A stretch of DNA of 64,000 bases from Collinsella sp. AF23-2 (GCF_003459245.1 NZ_QRVG01000008.1:22865-86864); one strand, 5' to 3'; numbered from the stretch's first letter, positions 8,692 through 17,753 are shown. Program-made: numbers and translations. Notes: generated from the sequence alone by a model not told the origin.

Positions 8692-9657
8692 ATGGAGAAC
8701 AAGTACGTCTGCTCTGTCGATATCGGCGGAACTAAAATTGCGACTGCCATCATGGAGTACCCGGCTGACGGTAGTGTGCCCCATCCCGTTTTTGAGGCCG
8801 AGGTTCCCACAGAGGCCCAAGAGGGCGGCGAGGCCGTCTTCCAGCGTATCGAGGCGTCTATCAAGGCCGCTCTTGAGGCGAATCCCGATGTCGAGGTTCT
8901 CGGTGTCGGTATCGGTGCCGCAGGCGTCGTCGATCCCAAGACGGGCGCCATTGCGTATGCCAATGAGATCATGCCCGGCTGGTCCGGCGTTCAGTTGGGG
9001 CCGCGTCTGCGCGAGGACCTTGGTCTTCCCGTTGCCGTTGTGGGCGACGTGCAGGCTCATGCTCTGGGCGAGGCCCACTGGGGTGTCGGCAAGGGCAAGT
9101 TCTCCGTCTTGTGTCTTGGCATCGGTACGGGTATCGGCGGCGCATATGTCGAGAACGGCCGCGTGATGCAGGGCTTCCATGGTGCTGCTGGCCATATGGG
9201 CCACATCGAGTGCTCGGCTGCCGCCGGCATTCCCTGCGCCTGCGGGCGTTCCGGCCATCTGGAGTCGGTTGCTTCGGGCACTTCCATTGGTCGTATGTAC
9301 GATGAGCGCTTTGGCCGCGTCGACCCCAGCCGTCCTTCGGTCGGTCGCGATGTGAACGACCTGTGCCGTGCAGGCGACGCAAAGGCGACCGAGGTCATCC
9401 ATGATGCCGGCTTTGCGCTGGGTGCCAGCTTGGGCTCGCTCGCTAACATCCTGGACCCTGAGGTCATCGTGCTTTCGGGCGGCGTGATTCACCAAGGTCC
9501 CGATTGGCGTTCGCAGACGTGGAAGGATTCGGTGCACGAGGGCTATGCCAGCCAGGCGCTCGATCCGCTTCAGGACACGCCGATCCTCATCGGTTCTCTG
9601 GAGGGCGATGCTCCGCTCATCGGTGCCGCTGAGCATCTTCTTGCCTCGTTGAAGTAA
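8692..9657 (+). CDS. nanK: ROK-family sugar kinase (probable ManNAc kinase)
   Basis: A 321-residue ROK protein with an N-terminal phosphate loop (DIGGTKIA), a central GIGTGIGGA motif and the ROK zinc region CACGRSGHLE. The usual CxCGxxGCxE has His in place of the third Cys. ROK kinases phosphorylate glucose, N-acetylmannosamine or related sugars. Between NanA-like and NanE genes the likely reaction is ManNAc to ManNAc-6-P, but glucokinase activity cannot be excluded. The start is the ATG behind AAGGAG (8680-8685). It is flanked on both sides by family B palindromes. Confidence 0.75.
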   Translation: MENKYVCSVDIGGTKIATAIMEYPADGSVPHPVFEAEVPTEAQEGGEAVFQRIEASIKAALEANPDVEVLGVGIGAAGVVDPKTGAIAYANEIMPGWSGVQLGPRLREDLGLPVAVVGDVQAHALGEAHWGVGKGKFSVLCLGIGTGIGGAYVENGRVMQGFHGAAGHMGHIECSAAAGIPCACGRSGHLESVASGTSIGRMYDERFGRVDPSRPSVGRDVNDLCRAGDAKATEVIHDAGFALGASLGSLANILDPEVIVLSGGVIHQGPDWRSQTWKDSVHEGYASQALDPLQDTPILIGSLEGDAPLIGAAEHLLASLK

Positions 9658-9674
9658 ACATAACTACCAAGTGC

Positions 9675-9772
9675 GCCTTCTGAGGTGCCGCAGATTGACG
9701 TGAAAGAGGAGCGAAGCGTACTTCGGTACGCGAGCGACGGTTTGAACGTCAAGGTGCGGTGTCTCAGAAGGC
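9675..9772 (+). repeat. Family B structured palindrome, copy 2 (plus-strand orientation)
   Basis: A 98-nt imperfect inverted repeat between the kinase gene and nanE. Arms begin GCCTTCTGAG and end CTCAGAAGGC. Both arms carry GGTGYC, producing three adjacent G-U wobbles on the plus strand. An internal AGAT/AGGT loop, a TTGACGT/ACGTCAA stem, GAAAGAGGAGCGAAGC and CGACGGTTTGA flanks, and a terminal GCGTAC-TTCG-GTACGC hairpin follow. The apical region is nearly the same as in the copy at 28519-28622. Confidence 0.75.
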
Positions 9773-9797
9773 TGTTTTGAGAAAGGTTGAGTCGCAC

Positions 9798-10484
9798 ATG
9801 ACCGTTGATCCTTTGATTCAATCCCTGAAGGGCAAGCTCGTCGTGAGCGTTCAGGCGTATATGGGCGAGCCGCTTCGTACGCCCGAGACCATGGCTCAAA
9901 TGTCTCGCGCTTGCGAGCTTGGCGGCGCCGCCGCCATTCGCTGTCAGGGCCTTGCCGACATTGCCGCTATTAAGGGTCGCTGTGAGGTTCCCGTCATCGG
10001 CCTGTGGAAGGATGGACACGAGGGCGTTTACATCACGCCGACGCTGCGTCACGCTCGCGCCTGCGTTGCTGCCGGTGCCGATATCGTGGCGATCGACGCC
10101 ACCGATCGTCCGCGTCCCGATGGCAAGACCGTCGAGGATACCTTCCGCCCGCTGCACGAGGAGGGCGTGCTCCTGATGGCGGATTGTGCCACCATCGAGG
10201 ACATTCGCCGTGCGGTTGATATGGGCTTCGACCTGGTATCCACCACGCTTTCTCACGGCGTCGCCGCCATCGACTGCACCATGGCCGATGGCCCCGACCT
10301 GCCACTCCTGCGTCAGGCGACCGAGGAATTCCCCGGTCTTCCCATCATCTGCGAGGGCCGCGTGCACACGCCCGAGGAGGCTCGCGCTGCGATCGATGCT
10401 GGCGCCTGGGCCGTTGTCGTCGGCACCGCCATCACGCACCCCACGAGTATTACGAGTTGGTTCAAGGCTGCGCTTGAGGCGTAA
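9798..10484 (+). CDS. nanE: N-acetylmannosamine-6-phosphate 2-epimerase
   Basis: A 228-residue TIM-barrel protein with the NanE hallmarks: LVVSVQAYMGEPL near the N-terminus, GGAAAIRCQG, GLWKDGHEGVYITPT and the catalytic Lys in that segment. The C-terminal phosphate-binding region is VVVGTAITHP. It converts ManNAc-6-P to GlcNAc-6-P, feeding amino-sugar catabolism. It is the clearest marker that the whole operon is for sialic acid or ManNAc. The ATG at 9798 is chosen over an in-frame start at 9759 that lies inside the palindrome. No nagA or nagB is present here. Confidence 0.9.
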   Translation: MTVDPLIQSLKGKLVVSVQAYMGEPLRTPETMAQMSRACELGGAAAIRCQGLADIAAIKGRCEVPVIGLWKDGHEGVYITPTLRHARACVAAGADIVAIDATDRPRPDGKTVEDTFRPLHEEGVLLMADCATIEDIRRAVDMGFDLVSTTLSHGVAAIDCTMADGPDLPLLRQATEEFPGLPIICEGRVHTPEEARAAIDAGAWAVVVGTAITHPTSITSWFKAALEA

Positions 10485-10535
10485 GACAGGCCTCGTATCC
10501 GCTCGGGGCGGTATACTCAATATAGGCAATTGACC

Positions 10536-10570
10536 GCGCGGGATCTGGGTTGCTGGGTCCCGCGCTTGTT
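10536..10570 (+). terminator. Rho-independent terminator after nanE
   Basis: GCGCGGGA / TCCCGCGC stem around a 14-nt loop followed by TTGTTTTT. It ends the sialic acid operon 50 nt after nanE. TATACT at 10512-10517 just upstream could be a -10 for the rapZ transcript, but no matching -35 is obvious. Confidence 0.7.
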
Positions 10571-10585
10571 TTTGGGAGGCAGCAC

Positions 10586-11506
10586 ATGCAAAAGGGAGAT
10601 GCCATGGATGCGGCGGAGCGCTCGGAGCGCATCCCCGATATCGTCATCATCACCGGAATGTCCGGATCGGGCCGCACGCAGGCCATGCACGTGTTCGAGG
10701 ACATGGGCTATTTTTGCATCGATAACCTGCCTCCGCGTCTGATCGCCCAGCTTGCCGAGCTCGTCGGCATTAATACGGGCGTGGGCAGGCATCTCGCCGT
10801 CACCTGCGATTTGCGTAGCCAGGGCTTGTTCGATGAGCTGCTCGATGCGGTCGCCGCGCTCGAAGAGCGCGAGATGAGCTGCGACATCGTGTTCCTGGAG
10901 GCTTCTGACGAGGTACTGATTCGTCGCTACAGCGAAAATCGCCGCCGTCATCCCATTGCCAAGCCGGGGGAGACTACGGCCGATGCGATTCAGCGCGAGC
11001 GCCTGCAGCTGCAGGGTGTGCGCGATCGAGCCGATATGATTATCGACACGAGCCGCCTACGCACCTCTGCGCTGCGCAACAAATTGCGCATGGCGTTCTC
11101 CGAGTTGTCCGACCAGCAGCTCATGGACGTTCACGTGTTCTCGTTTGGCTTTAAGCACGGTATGCCCGTCGAGGCGGACATTATGATTGACGTTCGCTTC
11201 CTGCCCAATCCGTTCTACGATCCCGAGATGCGCACCATGACCGGTCTCGATAAGAAAGTCTCCGACTTTGTTCTGGACCATCCTAAGACGCAGGAGTTCT
11301 GGAAGGCCTGGACGCAGCTGCTCGATACGGTCATGCCCGGTTATATCGCAGAGGGCAAGCCGCAGCTTTCTATTGCCATCGGTTGCACGGGCGGTCAGCA
11401 CCGCAGCGTTGCCATCGCCGAGGCCACGGCACGTTATTTGGAAGGCGCCCAGTATCACGTGAGCATTTCCCATCGCGACTTGTCGCGCGCCAACACGAAA
11501 GCATAG
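10586..11506 (+). CDS. rapZ: RapZ/YvcJ family nucleotide-binding protein
   Basis: A 306-residue protein with an N-terminal P-loop GMSGSGRT (Arg where many homologues have Lys, common in actinobacterial members) and DNLPP after it. The family's C-terminal domain contains GCTGGQHRSVAIAE. RapZ proteins bind nucleotides, and in enterobacteria they control GlmS synthesis through small RNAs; the actinobacterial role is less clear. The ATG at 10586 follows GGGAGG. Another ATG at 10604 with AAAGGGAG is equally possible. whiA starts 7 nt after its stop, but the yvcK gene often found between them is absent. Confidence 0.88.
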   Translation: MQKGDAMDAAERSERIPDIVIITGMSGSGRTQAMHVFEDMGYFCIDNLPPRLIAQLAELVGINTGVGRHLAVTCDLRSQGLFDELLDAVAALEEREMSCDIVFLEASDEVLIRRYSENRRRHPIAKPGETTADAIQRERLQLQGVRDRADMIIDTSRLRTSALRNKLRMAFSELSDQQLMDVHVFSFGFKHGMPVEADIMIDVRFLPNPFYDPEMRTMTGLDKKVSDFVLDHPKTQEFWKAWTQLLDTVMPGYIAEGKPQLSIAIGCTGGQHRSVAIAEATARYLEGAQYHVSISHRDLSRANTKA

Positions 11507-11512
11507 GCCTGC

Positions 11513-12442
11513 ATGTCGTTTACCGCCGAGGTGCGTGACGAGCTTGCGCGCTGCGAACCCGAATGTGAATACTGCGATTTGTCGACGCTTGCCGCCCTGA
11601 CGCGTGTGAGCGGTACGCTTTCGTTGGCCGGCTCCGGGCGGTATCGTTTGACGGTCGCGACCGAGACGGGAGCCGTCGCGCGCACGATGATCACGCTGAC
11701 GCATCGCATTCTTAAGCTCAAAACGGAATTCACCGTTCGTAAATCGGTCTTGCATAAGGTCCGTAACTATCTCATTACCCTGCCCGATCAACCCGACCTG
11801 GACAAGGCTCTGGTGCTGCTGGGCATTCTAGACCGCAGGGGAGGGCTCGTTGCTGGTGTTCCCCGACACATCGTTGCCCGTCCCTGCTGCAGGCTTGCCT
11901 ACATCCGCGGCGCGCTCATCGCGGGCGGCTTCGTGGCCGATCCACGCGGCGATTTTCATTTGGAGATCGCGGTGCAGGGCGAGCAATATGCTAAGGGGCT
12001 TTGCGACCTGTTGGGGCAGATTGGGGTCCATGCTCGTGTTAATGCACGGCGGGGGTCATATGCCGTGTACATTAAGAGCGCCGAGGAAATCGAGCATCTA
12101 TTAAAGCTGATTGGTGCCAAGCGCAGCGTTGCCGAGATTGAGGAGGCGCGCGCGGTCAAGTTGGTTAAGAACGATGTGAACCGTCGCGTGAACGCCGAGC
12201 TCGCCAACCAGACCAGAAGCGCCGGTGCTGCCCAACATCAGCTTGCGCTTATCGATGAGCTCGAGCAGCGCGGCCTTCGCGATGCGCTTCCGGATGCCTT
12301 GGCGGTCTTTTGCGACCTGCGCGAGCGCTATCCCGATCTGTCGCTGCGTGATTTAGGGGAGATGGCTGACCCTCCCTTGTCGAAGTCGGCCCTCTACCAT
12401 CGAGTTTTGAGGCTTGAAAAGCTCATTGAAGCAAATCGGTAG
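11513..12442 (+). CDS. whiA: Sporulation/division transcription factor WhiA
   Basis: A 309-residue protein beginning MSFTAEVRDELAR, the typical WhiA N-terminus. It has a degenerate LAGLIDADG-like domain (about residues 20-210, including YIRGALIAGGFVADP) and a C-terminal helix-turn-helix region ending in LSKSALYHRVLRLEKL. WhiA binds DNA and affects cell division and chromosome handling in Gram-positive bacteria, whether or not they sporulate. It follows rapZ closely and is probably cotranscribed with it. Confidence 0.93.
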   Translation: MSFTAEVRDELARCEPECEYCDLSTLAALTRVSGTLSLAGSGRYRLTVATETGAVARTMITLTHRILKLKTEFTVRKSVLHKVRNYLITLPDQPDLDKALVLLGILDRRGGLVAGVPRHIVARPCCRLAYIRGALIAGGFVADPRGDFHLEIAVQGEQYAKGLCDLLGQIGVHARVNARRGSYAVYIKSAEEIEHLLKLIGAKRSVAEIEEARAVKLVKNDVNRRVNAELANQTRSAGAAQHQLALIDELEQRGLRDALPDALAVFCDLRERYPDLSLRDLGEMADPPLSKSALYHRVLRLEKLIEANR

Positions 12443-12487
12443 TTTAAAGTATCGACTTATATACGGATTTAGCTGCTATTTTATTCT

Positions 12488-12501
12488 TTAAAACGTTTTA
12501 A
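12488..12501. promoter_or_regulatory. 14-bp palindrome upstream of the glycolysis operon
   Basis: TTAAAACGTTTTAA is a perfect palindrome with a central CG, the form typical of LacI-family operators. It lies 135 nt before gap in an AT-rich leader. TATATT at 12558-12563 could be a -10. No regulator gene is adjacent, so the binding protein is unknown. Confidence 0.4.
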
Positions 12502-12635
12502 CGTAAATTTGATTTTCAATTTCGACTATTCTCGTGAAATTCAAGTCAAAAAAAAGGTATATTAGGCGAGTGGTTAGTTTGTGGGCCTCAACGGCGGGCG
12601 CTGTAGCTTGCGGGGGCCTTACGAAAGGAGACACA

Positions 12636-13661
12636 ATGGCAGTAAAGGTTGCTATTAACGGCTTCGGTCGCATCGGTCGTCTGGCTTTCCGTCAGATGTT
12701 CGGTCATGAGGGCTCCGAGATCGTCGCTATCAACGACCTCACCTCTCCCGATATGCTCGCTTACCTGCTGAAGTACGACTCCACGCAGGGCAACTACGCT
12801 CGCGATCACGAGGTCGTTGCTGGCGAGGATTCCATCACCGTTGACGGCAAGGAGATCAAGATCTACAAGGAGGCCGACGCCAACAACCTGCCTTGGGGCG
12901 ACCTCGACGTCGACGTCGTTCTCGAGTGCACCGGCTTCTACACCAGCAAGGCTAAGGCTCAGGCCCACATCAACGCTGGCGCCAAGAAGGTCGTCATCTC
13001 CGCTCCGGCCGGCAGCGATCTGCCCACCATCGTGTACAACGTCAACCACGAGACGCTGACCGCTGAGGACAACATCATCTCCGCTGCTTCCTGCACCACC
13101 AACTGCCTCGCCCCGATGGCCAAGGGTCTGAACGACTTCGCTCCCATCGTGTCCGGCATCATGACCACCATTCACGCCTGGACCGGCGACCAGATGCCGC
13201 TCGACGGCCCGCAGCGCAAGGGCAACAAGCGTCGTAGCCGCGCCTGCGCCGTCAACATCGTCCCCAACACCACCGGTGCTGCCAAGGCTATCGGCCTGGT
13301 TCTCCCCGAGCTCAACGGTAAGCTCATCGGTGCCGCCCAGCGCGTCCCGACGCCGACCGGCTCCATCACCAACCTCTACGCTGTCGTTGACAAGAAGGTC
13401 ACCGTCGACGAGGTCAACGCCGCTATGAAGGCCTACGCTTCCACCATCTCCGAGACCTTCGGTTACAACGAGGACGACATCGTCTCCACCGACATCATCG
13501 GCGAGACCCACGGCTCCATCTTCGACGCCACTCAGACCATGTGCTCTGACCTCGGCAACGGCCAGACCCTCGTTCAGGTCACCTCTTGGTACGACAACGA
13601 GAACTCCTACACCTCTCAGATGGTCCGCACCATCAAGTACTTCGAGAAGTTCGTTGCTTAA
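12636..13661 (+). CDS. gap: Glyceraldehyde-3-phosphate dehydrogenase
   Basis: 341 residues with the NAD-binding start [15 protein letters not shown] and the active-site [12 protein letters not shown] (catalytic Cys). It oxidises glyceraldehyde-3-P to 1,3-bisphosphoglycerate with NAD in the cytoplasm. The start ATG is behind AAAGGAG (12624-12630). It leads the gap-pgk-tpiA-gpmI cluster, and a terminator-like hairpin follows it, which would leave gap more highly expressed than the rest. Confidence 0.97.
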   Translation: MAVKVAINGFGRIGRLAFRQMFGHEGSEIVAINDLTSPDMLAYLLKYDSTQGNYARDHEVVAGEDSITVDGKEIKIYKEADANNLPWGDLDVDVVLECTGFYTSKAKAQAHINAGAKKVVISAPAGSDLPTIVYNVNHETLTAEDNIISAASCTTNCLAPMAKGLNDFAPIVSGIMTTIHAWTGDQMPLDGPQRKGNKRRSRACAVNIVPNTTGAAKAIGLVLPELNGKLIGAAQRVPTPTGSITNLYAVVDKKVTVDEVNAAMKAYASTISETFGYNEDDIVSTDIIGETHGSIFDATQTMCSDLGNGQTLVQVTSWYDNENSYTSQMVRTIKYFEKFVA

Positions 13662-13700
13662 TTTAGCTTTTAGCGAATAGCTCGTTGAGCGTCTAAAGAA

Positions 13701-13745
13701 GGGCGCGGCCTCATAGGGCTTACACCCTAGGGTCGCGCCCTTTTT
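13701..13745 (+). terminator. Hairpin with T-run between gap and pgk
   Basis: GGGCGCGgCC and GGtCGCGCCC arms around a loop with a further short GGGCT/ACCCT pairing, followed by TTTTT. It probably terminates part of the gap transcripts. Confidence 0.75.
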
Positions 13746-13801
13746 ATAGGAAATCGTCTGCCGTAATGGGAGGCAGACACGTACGAAAGGTAGAAGCAAA
13801 C

Positions 13802-14992
13802 ATGGCCTTTACCAAGAAGACCGTCCGCGACATCGATGTCGACGGCAAGCGCGTTCTCGTCCGCGTTGACTTCAACGTGCCTATCAAGGATGGCGTCGTT
13901 GGCGACACCACCCGCATCAAGGCTGCCCTGCCCACCATCAACTACCTCGTTGAGCACAACGCTCGCGTCATCCTCATGAGCCACCTCGGCCGTCCCGATG
14001 GCACCGGCTTCCAGCCCGAGCTCTCCCTTGAGCCTGTCGCCAAGAAGCTCGCTGAGCTCTCTGGTCTCGATGTTGCCTTTGTCGCCGACACCTACGGCGA
14101 GAAGGCTGCTGAGGCTGTTGCCGCCGTCGAGCCGGGCAAGGTCCTCGTTCTCGAGAACGTCCGTTTTGACAAGCGTGAGAAGAAGAACGATCCCGAGATC
14201 GCCAAGAAGCTCGCTTCCTATGGTGACGTCTTCGTTCTCGATGCTTTCGGTACCGCTCACCGCGCCCAGGGTTCCGTCGTGGGTCCCGCCGCTTACCTGC
14301 CTGCCGTCGCCGGCTTCCTGCTCGAGAAGGAGGTCGACACGCTGACTGGCATCTTCGCCGAGCCCGAGCGCCCCTTCGTCGCTATCGTCGGCGGTTCCAA
14401 GGTTTCCTCCAAGATCGGCGTTCTCGATCACCTCATCGACTCCGCTGATACCCTGATCATCGGTGGCGGCATGGCCTACACCTTCTTCCTGGCTCAGGGC
14501 CTGACCGTCGGTCAGTCCCTCAAGGAAGAGGACTGGGTCGAGCGCGCTGGCGAGATGCTCAAGAAGGCCGAGGAGAAGGGCGTCAAGATCCTGCTCCCCA
14601 TCGACAACCGCGTTGCCGATCACTTTGGCGAGGACGCTGTCCCCGAGGTTGTCGCTTCCGACGCTATCCCCGACGATCGTGAGGGCATGGACATCGGCCC
14701 CAAGACCGAGGAGCTTTACGCCGAGGCCGTCAAGGGTGCCAAGACCGTGTTCTGGAACGGCCCCATGGGTGTCTTCGAGTTCGACAACTTCGCTCACGGC
14801 ACCCAGGCTATCGCCGAGGCCGTCGCCGAGGCCGACTGCACCTCGATCATCGGCGGTGGCGACTCTGTCGCGGCTGTCAACAAGTTCAACCTGGCCGACA
14901 AGATGAGCTGGATCTCCACCGGTGGTGGCGCTTCCATGGAGCTCGTCGAGGGTAAGGCCCTGCCCGGAGTGGAGGCGCTTCTCGATGCCTAG
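13802..14992 (+). CDS. pgk: Phosphoglycerate kinase
   Basis: 396 residues. It has the N-terminal RVDFNVP substrate motif, SHLGRPDG, and the nucleotide-binding GGGDSVAAV and STGGGASMELVEG segments of the C-terminal domain. It transfers phosphate from 1,3-bisphosphoglycerate to ADP. The start at 13802 follows GAAAGG (13785-13790) with a long spacer. Its last 8 nt overlap the start of tpiA, so the two are translationally coupled. Confidence 0.97.
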   Translation: MAFTKKTVRDIDVDGKRVLVRVDFNVPIKDGVVGDTTRIKAALPTINYLVEHNARVILMSHLGRPDGTGFQPELSLEPVAKKLAELSGLDVAFVADTYGEKAAEAVAAVEPGKVLVLENVRFDKREKKNDPEIAKKLASYGDVFVLDAFGTAHRAQGSVVGPAAYLPAVAGFLLEKEVDTLTGIFAEPERPFVAIVGGSKVSSKIGVLDHLIDSADTLIIGGGMAYTFFLAQGLTVGQSLKEEDWVERAGEMLKKAEEKGVKILLPIDNRVADHFGEDAVPEVVASDAIPDDREGMDIGPKTEELYAEAVKGAKTVFWNGPMGVFEFDNFAHGTQAIAEAVAEADCTSIIGGGDSVAAVNKFNLADKMSWISTGGGASMELVEGKALPGVEALLDA

Positions 14993-15752
14993 TCGCACCC
15001 TTCTTATCGCTGGTAACTGGAAGATGAACAACGACGTCGCTGAGGCCGCCAAGCTCGCCGACGAGCTGGCTCAGGCTCTGCCCGAGGTTCCGGCTGGCGT
15101 CGAGGTGCTCGTCTGCCCTCCGACCATTGACATCACCACGGTTCATGACCGCATTCAGGCTGCCCCCATCGCCCTCGGTGCACAGAACGTGTACTGGGAG
15201 GCCAAGGGTGCCTTCACCGGTGAGTCCTCTTGCGACATGCTCAAGTCCGCTGGCTGCACCTACTGCATCATCGGCCACTCCGAGCGTCGCGACTACTTCC
15301 ACGAGACCGACGAGGACCAGAACAAGAAGGCCAAGGCCCTCGTTGCCGCCGGTCTTGTTCCCGTCTTCTGCTGCGGCGAGTCCCTCGAGGTCCGCGAGGC
15401 TGGCACCTATGTCGAGCACGTCGTGAACCAGGTCAAGGCTGGCCTTGCTGGACTTGAGATCACCTGCCCCAAGCAGGTCGTCGTCGCCTACGAGCCCATC
15501 TGGGCCATCGGCACCGGAAAGACCGCTACCGCTGAGGACGCCCAGGAGGTCTGCGGCGCTATCCGTGAGACCCTCAAGGAGATGTTTGGCGAGGAGCTCG
15601 CCGACGGTATCCGCGTCCTGTACGGTGGTTCCGCTAAGCCCGGCAACATTGCCGAGCTCGTCGCCAAGCCCGACGTTGACGGCGCCCTCGTGGGCGGCGC
15701 TTCGCTCAAGGCTGCCGACTTCGCCTCTATGGTCGTCAAGGCAGGCGAGTAG
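14985..15752 (+). CDS. tpiA: Triose-phosphate isomerase
   Basis: 255 residues with NWKMN at the N-terminus, the catalytic His in IGHSERR, the catalytic Glu in YEPIWAIGTG and the phosphate-binding GGSAKP and GGASL loops. It interconverts dihydroxyacetone phosphate and glyceraldehyde-3-P. The ATG overlaps the pgk stop (14985 versus 14992). A GGAGTGGAGG site lies inside the pgk end. Confidence 0.97.
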   Translation: MPSRTLLIAGNWKMNNDVAEAAKLADELAQALPEVPAGVEVLVCPPTIDITTVHDRIQAAPIALGAQNVYWEAKGAFTGESSCDMLKSAGCTYCIIGHSERRDYFHETDEDQNKKAKALVAAGLVPVFCCGESLEVREAGTYVEHVVNQVKAGLAGLEITCPKQVVVAYEPIWAIGTGKTATAEDAQEVCGAIRETLKEMFGEELADGIRVLYGGSAKPGNIAELVAKPDVDGALVGGASLKAADFASMVVKAGE

Positions 15753-15757
15753 GACAT

Positions 15758-17311
15758 ATGGCACAGCGTCATCTTCCTGCACTCCTGATCATCATGGATG
15801 GCTGCGGCCTTGCTCCGGCCGATGGCGAGAACGCCGTCGCCGCTGCCAAGACGCCCTTCCTTGATAGCCTGTACGAGAAGTATCCTCACACCACGCTCGG
15901 TGCTTCGGGCGAGGACGTGGGCCTTCCCGACGGTCAGATGGGCAACTCCGAGGTAGGCCACCTCAACATCGGTGCCGGCCGCATCGTGTTCCAGGAGCTT
16001 TCGCGCATCAACAATGCCATCAAGGACGGCTCCATCGCCAAGAACGAGGTCTTCGTCAAGGCTATGGACGACGTCAAGGCTGACGGCAAGACTCTCCACC
16101 TCATGGGCCTTATGAGCCCTGGCGGTGTTCATTCTCACATGAACCACGTCGAGGCTCTGGTCAAGATGGCTGCCCAGCATGGCGTCAAGACCGTTCGCGT
16201 CCACGCCTTCATGGATGGCCGCGACGTTGACCCGCAGTCCGGTGCCGGCTACATGAGCGAGTTCTGCGCCTTCCTGGCTAAGATCTCCGAGGAGACCGGT
16301 TGCGACGCTCGCGTTGCCACCGTTTCGGGCCGCTATTGGGCCATGGACCGCGACAACCGTTGGGAGCGCATCCAGCGCGCCTACGACGTCATGGTTAACG
16401 CGTCCGATGCCGATACCGACCCCGTTGCCGGTATCAAGGCCTACTACGAGAAGGATCCGCGCGGCGACGAGTTCGTCGAGCCTTTCGCGGCCCACAACGA
16501 GGGCATCCACGAGGGCGACGCGGCCATCTTCTTCAACTTCCGTCCCGACCGCGCTCGTCAGATGACCCGCGTGTTCACGGACAAGGAGTTCGATGGCTTT
16601 GAGCGCGAGCAGATTAAGCTCTCGCACTTCGTGACGATGACCGAGTACGATCCGACGTTTGACGTCGAGGTCGCCTTCCCCAAGACGTTCCCCGAGAACG
16701 TCCTGGCCGACGTTATCGCCGCCAATGGCCTGAAGCAGCTGCACACCGCCGAGACCGAGAAGTACGCCCACGTGACGTTCTTCCTCAACGGCGGCATCGA
16801 GGAGCCCAAGGAGGGCGAGGAGCGCGTGCTCGTCGCTTCCCCCAAGGTCGCTACCTACGATCTGCAGCCCGAGATGAGCGCTCCCGAGGTTACCGAGAAG
16901 CTTGTTGCCGCTATCAACGAGGATCGCGCTGATTTCTACATCGTGAACTTCGCAAACTGCGACATGGTTGGTCACACCGGTGTCTTCGACGCTGCCGTTA
17001 AGGCCGTCGAGGCTGTTGACGATGCCCTGTCCAAGGTTGTCCCGGCGATTCTCGCCAAGGGCGGCTTTGCGCTGATTACCGCCGATCACGGCAACGCCGA
17101 TCACATGTTTGACGTTGCTTCCGACGGTTCCAAGCATCCGTTTACGGCTCACACCACCAACCGTGTGCCGTTCATCATCGTTGATGAGAAGGCGCAGCTC
17201 ACCGGTATCGAGGACGGCCGTCTTTCCGATATCGCTCCGACCATGCTCACCATGGCTGGCATTGAGCCTTCCGCCGAGATGACGGGTCGCGTACTCGCCA
17301 CCGAGGCCTAA
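15758..17311 (+). CDS. gpmI: 2,3-bisphosphoglycerate-independent phosphoglycerate mutase
   Basis: 517 residues, the normal length of the manganese-dependent, alkaline-phosphatase-superfamily mutase. It has IIMDGCG near the N-terminus, the phosphoserine region GQMGNSEVGH, NFRPDRARQ, and metal ligands in NCDMVGHTG and TADHGNAD. It converts 3-phosphoglycerate to 2-phosphoglycerate. It starts 5 nt after tpiA and ends the glycolysis operon. Confidence 0.97.
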   Translation: MAQRHLPALLIIMDGCGLAPADGENAVAAAKTPFLDSLYEKYPHTTLGASGEDVGLPDGQMGNSEVGHLNIGAGRIVFQELSRINNAIKDGSIAKNEVFVKAMDDVKADGKTLHLMGLMSPGGVHSHMNHVEALVKMAAQHGVKTVRVHAFMDGRDVDPQSGAGYMSEFCAFLAKISEETGCDARVATVSGRYWAMDRDNRWERIQRAYDVMVNASDADTDPVAGIKAYYEKDPRGDEFVEPFAAHNEGIHEGDAAIFFNFRPDRARQMTRVFTDKEFDGFEREQIKLSHFVTMTEYDPTFDVEVAFPKTFPENVLADVIAANGLKQLHTAETEKYAHVTFFLNGGIEEPKEGEERVLVASPKVATYDLQPEMSAPEVTEKLVAAINEDRADFYIVNFANCDMVGHTGVFDAAVKAVEAVDDALSKVVPAILAKGGFALITADHGNADHMFDVASDGSKHPFTAHTTNRVPFIIVDEKAQLTGIEDGRLSDIAPTMLTMAGIEPSAEMTGRVLATEA

Positions 17312-17336
17312 TAGAAAACAAATACCGTTTTCTAGT

Positions 17337-17372
17337 AAGGGGGTTGTCCGCAACCGGACAACCCCCTTTTTG
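17337..17372 (+). terminator. Strong terminator after gpmI
   Basis: AAGGGGGTTGTCCG / CGGACAACCCCCTT stem on a CAAC loop with a following T-run. Outer AAATACC/GGTATTT sequences can extend the pairing. Confidence 0.9.
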
Positions 17373-17475
17373 GTATTTCTGCCATTTCTACCCCGTCCCC
17401 AAATGGCAGGTGGGGGAGTGCTGGGGGTTGTGGTACAGTACTGGAGTTTGAATTGTTCTATTAAGGAGCTTATCT

Positions 17476-17730
17476 ATGGGTCCGTTTCAGATTCTTCTGT
17501 TTGTCGTTTGGGCTGTCTCTGCCGTGGCGTTGACGATTCTCGTCCTGATGCATTCCGGTAAGGGCACCGGCGTTTCGGATATGATCGCTAGCTCGCTGTA
17601 TAACTCCAGCTCTGCCACGGGCGTCATGGAGCAGAACCTCGATCGCCTGACCGTCATCATGGCTGTCGTATTTGCCGTGTGTGTCGTTCTGTGCATGTTC
17701 TTCTTCCCGCAGGGCATCGTCGGCTACTAA
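17476..17730 (+). CDS. secG: Protein translocase subunit SecG
   Basis: An 84-residue small membrane protein with two hydrophobic segments (about residues 4-26 and 56-78) and the SecG-type connecting loop LMHSGKGTGVSDMIASS. It assists SecYE-mediated export at the cytoplasmic membrane. AAGGAG precedes the ATG. The position after the glycolysis genes is common in Gram-positive genomes. Confidence 0.9.
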   Translation: MGPFQILLFVVWAVSAVALTILVLMHSGKGTGVSDMIASSLYNSSSATGVMEQNLDRLTVIMAVVFAVCVVLCMFFFPQGIVGY

Positions 17731-17753
17731 GCATCGGCGTATATACGTTTGTA

